DNA of 64,000 bases from CAWJFJ01 sp963800065 (GTDB lineage: Bacteria; Actinomycetota; Acidimicrobiia; Acidimicrobiales; UBA8190), in contig CAWCZO010000009.1 in the NCBI GenBank assembly GCA_963800065.1, positions 124,001-188,000 of the forward strand, in the 5' to 3' direction. Below, in pieces: positions 57,696 to 64,000 of the stretch; within the stretch, counting starts at the first letter, position 1; each line of letters begins with the position of its first letter. Under the pieces are notes generated by a model. The model had not been told where the DNA came from and ran no database searches. It was given only the letters and a program-made list of their open reading frames with translations. Made by a program: the position numbers and the translations under genes.

Positions 57696-59804
57696 CTATT
57701 CACGCTGGCGGGACTGCTTGGTGAGCCGGGCATAGATGTAGACGGGAGCTCCCTCGTAGAAAGGCTTTGCATCGAGTGAGAGACAGGAGTAGGCGAGAGG
57801 GCCCTGCGTGACCACGAAGCCAACGTCAAGCTTGCTGGCTACGGAACCGCACGGGTTGAGCGCTATCTCAATCTGGTCGGCCTGAGGCAGGGTGAGCGTT
57901 ACCGATGTGTTGCTGAGCCCCGGCTCGAAGGTCAAAGCGGCATAGCGATCCCATATGGCGACCGACTTGCTGTCGGGATCAAGTACGGCCCACGCCTTTT
58001 TGTCAGGGTAGATGTCCTCGGCGTTCAGGGTCGGTAGACCAGATGCTCGGAGCTCGTCAGTCACGGCCGTGCCCGAGAAACTGAGCCACCGATTATGACC
58101 GGGGCCACTCGCTCGAGCGGCTACCTTGGCGAAAACGGGTAGAAGCGGCGACGAGGTCAGGACACCGAGGCCGTTGTAGAGAGGATTCACGGGAAGAGCG
58201 ACGACGGCACCAAAGACGACGAAAGCGATCCCTCCGGCGATTGCCTTCCGCGCGCTCGTCAGCAGAACGACGAGCGCGGCGGCGGCACAGCCCAATCCCG
58301 CTCCGACCAGGCTCAGCTGGAGCGTCGGAAAGCCTGCGACGAATCTTCGGCCCTCCCAGAAGTACATCACGAAGGCTGCAGCGGCACACACAAGTGCGCC
58401 CGAGTTGATTCGGCGGTTCCTTGTCCGAACCACGCGTGCGGCAAAGTCGGCGTCCGCTGCGACTTCCTGTACGGGTCTGAATTCGGCGGTACAGAGAAGA
58501 GCCATCAGCAAGATTCCGGCGAGGCCGACTCCGATTATCGCTCGATAGGGCGGGACGCGATTGAGGAGCAGCAGGGAAGCCAAGGGAGGAGGCAGGCTGA
58601 TCAGGAACCAGGCCACCAGAATGACGAAGATCCCCGCTGTCCCCAGCAGGAGAACTCGCCACCGGAACATCAGGTCCCGCAGGCGTAGCCGGAAGAGCTG
58701 GAGCAGCGCGAATGGGCCGAGCATCAGAAAGGAGGAGATCTCCGACTGGTTGGAGCCGCTGATCCCCGCTCCGTTCTGGGCCAGAGTCAGCCCGAACGGA
58801 GCGGACAGGAGTTGGAATAACGAGGTGCCACCCCCGCTCACCCGCCTGTGACCCGGGTAGACGGTACCGTTCAGCCCTTCAATGGCCACCCGGGCATAGA
58901 CATAATACGCAGCGACCACCACTCCAACGAGGATGATGACCGCACCAAGATTGGTCGCTAGCCGCCGCCATGTGATCCCGAACTCATTTCGCCGGCCGAC
59001 CAGCTCGCAGACACCGATGACGATCATGACAAGCGCACAGGAGATCTGGAAGGGAGGGTACAGGATGAGCACGAACGCAACGGTCGAATATGCGGCCAGG
59101 CCGAGCCAGGCGACGCGACGGACGGTCGTGGGAGCGCGAAAGGAATAGAGAAATGAAGCGAGTGCAAGCATGCTGAGGCCGGCCGAGTCCAGGGCTGACG
59201 ACGCGTACCACCATTGGAAGAACGGTGAAAGCCAAAGACCCAGACTGAAGAGCACGGCGATCGCCGTGCGGTCCGTGAGCTCCAAGAGGAGCAGGTACGA
59301 ACCGAACAACAAGAAGAACGACATCAGCCACCATCGGGCGGCAAACCCGTGCTCGAGATTCAAAACGAGTGGTGGGAGATCCCAGGGTTTGAACAACGTC
59401 GTCCAACCCCAGATGGGAACGTCGAATACGCTCAGGTCCTGCGACCCAAGACCATCGACGGCGTAACGCGGGTATCCGTGGTGGCTCTGCGCCACGAACA
59501 AGGGGGCGATGACATGCCATTCGTCAGAGCGGATGGGCCGAGGTGTGCCAATGATCAGATCGGAGTCTGGCCCTGCATTGGGCGAGCTGGCGGCGAGCAC
59601 ACCCACGGAGGATCCAGACCAACCAAGCGATGTGAGGACCACGACAGCGATGAGCAGGACGGCCGGATACACCAATCTGGTCGTTCGCGGTCGGAGGATC
59701 CTTCCATCAGCGTCTCGTGCAAGGCGGACGAGGCCCCGTCGCCGCCCCGACCTTGGATGGGCCGGTCCCACAGCGTCACTGGCTTCGGATTGGAGTTCTG
59801 TCAT
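57696..59804 (-). CDS. Large polytopic membrane protein (YfhO/GT-C-like)
   Basis: A 702-residue protein with about twelve membrane helices, including LVYPAVLLIAVVVLTSLGWS, WWLMSFFLLFGSYLLLLELT, VIILVGVVVAAYYVYARVAI and GIFVILVAWFLISLPPP. The first extracytoplasmic loop has RPIRSDEWHVIAPLFVAQSH with acidic D-E residues, as in GT-C glycosyltransferases that use polyprenyl-phosphate sugars. A soluble C-terminal domain of about 120 residues follows the last helix. A sugar-transferase role in the glycan cluster is likely but not proven. The ATG at MTELQSE is used; a GTG eight codons earlier is possible. Confidence 0.75.
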   Translation of the reverse strand: MTELQSEASDAVGPAHPRSGRRRGLVRLARDADGRILRPRTTRLVYPAVLLIAVVVLTSLGWSGSSVGVLAASSPNAGPDSDLIIGTPRPIRSDEWHVIAPLFVAQSHHGYPRYAVDGLGSQDLSVFDVPIWGWTTLFKPWDLPPLVLNLEHGFAARWWLMSFFLLFGSYLLLLELTDRTAIAVLFSLGLWLSPFFQWWYASSALDSAGLSMLALASFLYSFRAPTTVRRVAWLGLAAYSTVAFVLILYPPFQISCALVMIVIGVCELVGRRNEFGITWRRLATNLGAVIILVGVVVAAYYVYARVAIEGLNGTVYPGHRRVSGGGTSLFQLLSAPFGLTLAQNGAGISGSNQSEISSFLMLGPFALLQLFRLRLRDLMFRWRVLLLGTAGIFVILVAWFLISLPPPLASLLLLNRVPPYRAIIGVGLAGILLMALLCTAEFRPVQEVAADADFAARVVRTRNRRINSGALVCAAAAFVMYFWEGRRFVAGFPTLQLSLVGAGLGCAAAALVVLLTSARKAIAGGIAFVVFGAVVALPVNPLYNGLGVLTSSPLLPVFAKVAARASGPGHNRWLSFSGTAVTDELRASGLPTLNAEDIYPDKKAWAVLDPDSKSVAIWDRYAALTFEPGLSNTSVTLTLPQADQIEIALNPCGSVASKLDVGFVVTQGPLAYSCLSLDAKPFYEGAPVYIYARLTKQSRQRE

Positions 59805-60269
59805 GAACCGCGAAGGCTCCGTGAGCACCCGTCTCGGACCACCGGAGCAATGGCCGCTTCAAGCGTTGCCGTTCCGGGAGCCTCCGCGTGAAAGCGGGAT
59901 TTTGGGAGGCGGCGTCCACCGCTCGTACCATCAACGGGACCAAGTCCAAACATGCGACACTCTAGAGCAACCAACCAACGTGGTGGTGTCTTGAATCGGC
60001 GATCTGGCATGGTCTGATCGCCATCGCCATCGCCATCGCCATCGCCATCGCCATCGCCATCGCCATCGCCGGCGACGAAGATGGTCTTACCCCTCGGGGA
60101 CGACGAGTCCGGCTGGCCGCCGGTTTACCTATCGGAGAAAACGACCGTGGCACGACCTCGAATTGCCCTCCGACCCATTCGGCCGTTTCCGCCACCTCTC
60201 ATGGCGGTGTACCGAGGGCGAATTCGTGGTCTCTGCCGCCACCGTCACCTTTCTAACGACGTGACGCCG
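59805..60269. other. Intergenic stretch with hexamer repeat
   Basis: 465 bases between two minus-strand genes, probably carrying the promoter of the membrane-protein gene. It holds the (ATCGCC)9 array described separately. Frames that cross it translate the array as an Ala-Met or Ile-Ala run and have no domains. Nothing else was recognised. Confidence 0.6.
60017..60070. repeat. Perfect hexamer microsatellite (ATCGCC)9
   Basis: Nine uninterrupted copies of ATCGCC, 54 bases, in the gap upstream of the minus-strand membrane-protein gene and downstream of the fused glycosyltransferase gene. Perfect copies suggest recent slippage and likely length variation between strains. Confidence 0.97.
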
Positions 60270-63116
60270 TCAACGGTTGGCCGTTTCGAAGCGGCCGATC
60301 CGTGGTGGCCATGAGAGGGCATAGTCCTCGGTGTCAAGGGTGAGGTTCGGATTATAAGCGGGGTCGGACCGCAGCTGTGTGTCCCACTGAGCGATCATGA
60401 ACTCGTACTCACGCCGCGCCCGAATGACATTGGAACCGTCGGCGTCGGCGCCACGGCTGGTCGATTCGTGATGTAAGAGCTCGGCGGAAGGAGTCCACAG
60501 AGTTGTCCATCCCCGAGAGCGTGCCCGGAGACAGAAATCGACATCGTTGTAGGAGACGGCAAGATGCTCCGCATCGAGTCCACCGAGCTCCTCCCAGACG
60601 ACGCGCCGGATGATCATACATGCAGCCGTCACTGCGCTGCATTGCCGTGCCAGCACGGCATGTCCAAAGTGCCCGAAGAACAACCTGTCAAAATAGCGGA
60701 ACCCGTGTGCGGCGATACCACCGATGCCGAGCACGACTCCTGCGTGCTGGATACGCCGGTCTGGGTAGTAGAGCTTGGCACCGACGATTCCGACCGTTGG
60801 CTGAGCCAGGGGAGCCACCATCTCGTCCAGCCAGTTCCCGTTGATGACCTCGATGTCGTCGTTCATCAGGCAGAGGATGTCTCCACGCGCGAAACCAGCG
60901 GCAGCGTTGTTCAGCGCGGAGAAATTGAACGGTGCACCGTCGCTGATCACGCGAATCTTGTCAGCGTGGTCAGCGAGATAACCGAAGATGGCGGGATCGC
61001 TGCTTCCGTTGTCGACGAGGACCACTTCGTAATTCGGGTAAGTGGTCCGATACCACAAACTCTCGAGGCATTCCCGCAAGAACGGGCCATCCCGCGTTGG
61101 GATGATGATGCTGACGAGTGGAGGCTCGTCGGGGAGGGTCCAGCGGATCCGCTGGTAGCCGATCCGCCCGAGTGCTTCCACCTGAGCTGCCTGCCCGACG
61201 CGTGTGAGATGTTCGGTCGTTGCTCGGCGGGCAGCCCCCGCCGCGTAGGGCTTTGCTCCCTGGTTGGCGGCAGTCGATGCGGGGTGGAGGCGCCAGTGGT
61301 ACAGGATGTGGGGGATATGGATCACCTGATCAGGCTGGAGGCGTTCGGTGATCCGAAAGGCGAGATCCCAGTCCTGAGCCCCTTCATAACCTTGGCGGAG
61401 GCCACCCACCAGGTCGAGAAGGTCGCGCCGGACCACGGAGAAGTGTGTCAGGTAGTTCTGACCGAGAAGCAGAACGGGATCCCAGTCTGGCTTGAAGTAG
61501 GGATCAGATCGTTCTCCCAGCGAATCGATCTTGTCTTCGTCACTGTACAGGAGCCCCACATCAGGCGAGGCAGATATTGCCAACGCCGCCAGCGCCAGGG
61601 CCTGTGGCGCCAGTGTGTCGTCGTGATCGAGAAAGCCGATAAAGGTGCCGGTGGCCACGCCGATCGCCGCATTGGTAGCCGCACTGATGTGTCCGTTCGT
61701 CGACCGACGAACCACCCGGATTCGCCGGTCCTCTTCGTACTCGGCCAGGACACGAGGGACCCATTCCGCTGTTGATGCGTCGTCGGCGATGCACAGCTCC
61801 CAATGCGGATAGATCTGCTCGACGACCGACTGGATGGCGAAGCGAAGGTGTTCTTCGGAGGGATTGAAGACGGGCATGACAACGGAGATGACCGGAGCAT
61901 CATCCAATGTCGAGACCAGCGACCGAAGCTCGAGACGGTTCGAATCATCGAGGGTGTCGAACTCCGTGACCCATTCGGCGTAAGACGGAGGTGGAGGCTC
62001 CTTCGGTTGCGGCTGGGACGGTGTCTGTCGTTCTGTTACCGAATTCGTGGAAGCGGGCCTGTGCGTGGCGCGCCGTACCAGCCCGTAGACCCGCCGGAGT
62101 ACCGCGGTGTAGCGAAGAACCTTGGTCTGTCGAAGGGCTTCAAGTTCGCGCCTTGCATTGTCAGCAGCCTGGTTGGCCCCGGCGATCGTGGACTCGAGAC
62201 TGGCCCGGCCGATCACGAGCAAGCTTTCCAGCCGGTCGCGATCGGCGTTGACACCTTCGACATAGGCCGAGGCCCCGATGAGTTCGGTGGCGAGACGTTC
62301 CTTCTCCATGGTGATGCTTTCGAGCTGGGACCTGACTAGGTCGAGGCGGTCCCGGGTGACCTCCAATTCGTGCGCCAGGAGATCGCACGAGGCGCGGGCG
62401 CCGTGAGCCGTCCTGTCCGCCTGCCACCAGGCACGTTCGTAAGACGTGGCCACGTCGACGACAGACCACGACTGGCGCTCGAGGAGAACGGCATGAGGAG
62501 CCACGTAGGACGCGTCATGGTGAAGGTTCCGGAAGAATCCCTGGGCGGCGAAGAGCGCAATCCAGTAGTCACTCGGCTGGACATTGACGTGAGTGGGTTC
62601 CTCGAAATCATCGGGAGAGGACGAGAACAGGATCGTGTTGGTATGACGACACAAATTGGCGACCGCAGCCTCGGCTTCATGGCCGGGCATGTGCTCCAGA
62701 ACCTCGGTACACACGATCAGGTCGTAGTTGCGGTCCAACTCCTCGGTGAGGAGACCCACCCGGCAATAGGGTCGCAATGCGTCCGGTACCTGTTCGATCG
62801 CCCACGCCGAAACATCGACGCCATGGGCGTCCACGCCGCGTTCTCTGAGTTCTTCGACGAGGAAGCCTATGGCACATCCGGCATCAAGAACCGTCTGGGG
62901 CCGGATCTGCTCGATGATTCTCTCCGCTATGGCGCCGAAAAAGTCCGACCAGTGCGGTTCGCCCCGACGGTAAGGCGGAGAGAGCAGCCTACCGGCCTCG
63001 TCCCGAGGCCCGTAGGCCTCATAGTAGGACTCGTCGTATAAGTCGGTCGTCCGTTTCTCGGGTTTGGCTCCCTCACCCGGGTCGTCGGAAAGTGACAACC
63101 CTCCTTCGGGTGTCAT
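60270..63116 (-). CDS. Methyltransferase-coiled coil-double GT2 glycosyltransferase fusion
   Basis: A 948-residue protein. An N-terminal methyltransferase (VLDAGCAIGFLVEELRERGV, VCTEVLEHMPGHEAEAAV) fills the first 230 residues. A coiled coil spans about 240-340 (DRLDLVRSQLESITMEKERL). The first GT2 domain starts near 395 (VISVVMPVFNPSEEHLRFAI, GFLDHDDTLAPQA) and the second near 660 (LVSIIIPTRDGPFLRECLES, VLVDNGSSD, CLMNDDIEVINGNWLDEM). Tandem GT2 modules of this kind polymerise or extend O-antigen-like chains. ATG overlaps the upstream coiled-coil gene stop (ATGA). Confidence 0.9.
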   Translation of the reverse strand: MTPEGGLSLSDDPGEGAKPEKRTTDLYDESYYEAYGPRDEAGRLLSPPYRRGEPHWSDFFGAIAERIIEQIRPQTVLDAGCAIGFLVEELRERGVDAHGVDVSAWAIEQVPDALRPYCRVGLLTEELDRNYDLIVCTEVLEHMPGHEAEAAVANLCRHTNTILFSSSPDDFEEPTHVNVQPSDYWIALFAAQGFFRNLHHDASYVAPHAVLLERQSWSVVDVATSYERAWWQADRTAHGARASCDLLAHELEVTRDRLDLVRSQLESITMEKERLATELIGASAYVEGVNADRDRLESLLVIGRASLESTIAGANQAADNARRELEALRQTKVLRYTAVLRRVYGLVRRATHRPASTNSVTERQTPSQPQPKEPPPPSYAEWVTEFDTLDDSNRLELRSLVSTLDDAPVISVVMPVFNPSEEHLRFAIQSVVEQIYPHWELCIADDASTAEWVPRVLAEYEEDRRIRVVRRSTNGHISAATNAAIGVATGTFIGFLDHDDTLAPQALALAALAISASPDVGLLYSDEDKIDSLGERSDPYFKPDWDPVLLLGQNYLTHFSVVRRDLLDLVGGLRQGYEGAQDWDLAFRITERLQPDQVIHIPHILYHWRLHPASTAANQGAKPYAAGAARRATTEHLTRVGQAAQVEALGRIGYQRIRWTLPDEPPLVSIIIPTRDGPFLRECLESLWYRTTYPNYEVVLVDNGSSDPAIFGYLADHADKIRVISDGAPFNFSALNNAAAGFARGDILCLMNDDIEVINGNWLDEMVAPLAQPTVGIVGAKLYYPDRRIQHAGVVLGIGGIAAHGFRYFDRLFFGHFGHAVLARQCSAVTAACMIIRRVVWEELGGLDAEHLAVSYNDVDFCLRARSRGWTTLWTPSAELLHHESTSRGADADGSNVIRARREYEFMIAQWDTQLRSDPAYNPNLTLDTEDYALSWPPRIGRFETANR

Positions 63117-63574
63117 CGTTGCTCATGAGGGTGATCGACCGTCGGGCGTGTGCGCTCGCCGGCGTCTGTCCGGCGCGGTAGCGCAGTCCCCGATCGGGAT
63201 CTCCTGGCCACTGCCACCGCCATTCGTCCCAGTTGCCGCAGCGGTCGGTATAGCCATGGGAAACGGTGAATGGCATCCACCAGACGGTCGACAGTCCGAT
63301 GCGGTATGCGCGTCCGGTATGCCGCAAACTCCGTCGACAGCTCGACATGGCGTCCGGCGAAGGAGTGCAACGACTCGAGTTCGCCCTCGAGCTGAACGAT
63401 GAACTCCTTGCGGATGACGAGCTCCTGGAGGAGATACCGCACCTCGTCGTCGAGCTGGGCGTTGATCTCGGTCTGCTCACGTAGACGTCGTTCGAGCTCC
63501 AGGACGTCGGGGCCCTGACCCGAAAGCGAGGATGCCCCAGCGACATCGCCGCCTTGGATATGCGAGATCGACAT
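63113..63574 (-). CDS. Small coiled-coil protein of the glycan cluster
   Basis: A 153-residue protein dominated by a heptad coiled coil (DVLELERRLREQTEINAQLD, LVIRKEFIVQLEGELESLHS) and a C-terminal basic amphipathic end (FPWLYRPLRQLGRMAVAVAR). The same coiled coil-RPLR ending occurs in large glycosyltransferases, so this looks like a stand-alone oligomerisation or membrane-contact module, perhaps docking to the fusion protein encoded next. The ATG has AGGAG six bases upstream; an earlier ATG overlapping the upstream gene is less well supported. No known family. Confidence 0.7.
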   Translation of the reverse strand: MSISHIQGGDVAGASSLSGQGPDVLELERRLREQTEINAQLDDEVRYLLQELVIRKEFIVQLEGELESLHSFAGRHVELSTEFAAYRTRIPHRTVDRLVDAIHRFPWLYRPLRQLGRMAVAVARRSRSGTALPRRTDAGERTRPTVDHPHEQR

Positions 63575-63599
63575 CAAACTCTCCTGTCCTGCGTTCGCT

Positions 63600-64000
63600 T
63601 CATCCTGCATGCGCGCTCTTCCCCGACGTGTCAGACGACACGGCCGGTCGTTGTTCCAGGGCGCATTCGATAATCTCAATCCAGCTGGGTCGCCGTGCCT
63701 GGACCCGATCCCAGGTCTCTTGCAGCTCCAGAATGTGCTCCCGTTGGGAATGCCAGGCTTCTCCGTCGACGAGTAATTTGGAGACGGCGTCGCTGAAGCC
63801 CTTCGGGTCGTCGTGGATGCTGAGGGCGCCAGTATGATGAAGGTCGATTCCCTCTGCGCCGATGCTGGTGGCGACGACCGGCACGCCGAATTGCAACGCT
63901 TCGATTGTTTTGATCTTCACGCCACTCCCGAACCGCAGCGGAACGATCACGCAACGGGCGCTTTCATAGAGCGAGCTCAGGTCGGGGACGTGGCCATCGA
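63600..64000 (-). CDS. Glycosyltransferase family 4-type protein, C-terminal fragment
   Basis: The frame is open to the window edge; about 133 C-terminal residues are visible. VPDLSSLYESARCVIVPLRF, GSGVKIKTIEALQFGVPVVA and TSIGAEGI form the nucleotide-sugar-binding half of a GT-B enzyme, with the E-x7-E-like (K-x-x-E-A-L-x-x-G-x-P) element, then LSIHDDPKGFSDAVSKLLVD. The N-terminal acceptor domain lies outside. It is directly upstream of the coiled-coil gene in the same direction and probably part of the same transcript. Confidence 0.88.
   Translation of the reverse strand, partial: DGHVPDLSSLYESARCVIVPLRFGSGVKIKTIEALQFGVPVVATSIGAEGIDLHHTGALSIHDDPKGFSDAVSKLLVDGEAWHSQREHILELQETWDRVQARRPSWIEIIECALEQRPAVSSDTSGKSAHAG

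Noticed and set aside
59962..60195. Minus-strand frame translating the hexamer array as an Ala-Met repeat
   Set aside because: The frame is only open because of the repeat; no ribosome site, homologous pattern or coupling to neighbours.
57080..64000. Genomic island integrated at the tRNA gene
   Set aside because: The composition shift near the tRNA is suggestive, but there is no integrase, no visible repeat of the tRNA 3' end in the remaining 7 kb, and the far boundary is outside the window.

Overview
The window is high-GC bacterial DNA (very high G/C at third codon positions, frequent GTG/TTG starts, GGAGG-type ribosome sites). The gene content points to Actinomycetota, and the mix of families suggests an Acidimicrobiia-like lineage; that placement is an inference from gene content and style, not a computed phylogeny. 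The best anchor is the order glmU-prs ... rplY(L25)-pth-mfd-surA-like-mazG-eno-ftsB/divIC-DUF501-ppx (21.3-43.3 kb). It matches the neighbourhood I recall around mfd, eno and ppx2 in mycobacteria.

Layout. 0-14.5 kb is mixed metabolism and stress: a UspA tail, a PPK2 kinase, two START-like proteins, an F420/FMN luciferase-like oxidoreductase, PspA with its partner PspAA, an acyl-CoA synthetase, a ferritin-like di-iron protein, a lipoprotein/ECF sigma/anti-sigma locus, a HAD phosphatase, glutathione peroxidase, a YjbQ protein, a large secreted Ig-like protein and a DUF169 protein. 14.5-21.2 kb is a minus-strand catabolic operon (acyl-CoA carboxylase beta and alpha, AtuA-type protein, acyl-CoA dehydrogenase) that looks built for branched or isoprenoid acyl-CoA breakdown. 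21.3-43.3 kb is the conserved backbone. It is interrupted between prs and rplY by a four-gene, overlapping phosphorelay operon: a seven-HAMP Nik1-like hybrid kinase, a second hybrid kinase with HPt, a REC-HPt protein and a REC-GGDEF cyclase.

43.3-51.6 kb and 57.7-64 kb are surface-glycan regions (GT2 enzymes, DUF2304, sulfotransferase-like protein, flippase, plant-like GDP-mannose 3,5-epimerase, UDP-sugar epimerase, methyltransferases, a methyltransferase-coiled coil-double GT2 fusion, a GT4 fragment). From about 47.8 kb these genes are visibly poorer in G/C and richer in A/T-ending codons than the backbone, which suggests acquisition or exchange. Between them, 51.8-56.8 kb carries an AGT-type aminotransferase, a GNAT acetyltransferase, an epimerase/acyltransferase pair and an NlpC/P60 hydrolase.

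The most unusual items are: a perfectly folded class I tRNA carrying a UAA anticodon (57.1 kb), although leucine tRNAs are normally class II; a GlmU lacking its acetyltransferase half; at least two genes whose conserved N-terminus is reached only from a CTG codon overlapping the previous stop (CTGA); and the signalling operon embedded in a housekeeping cluster. No insertion sequence, integrase or CRISPR array was seen.
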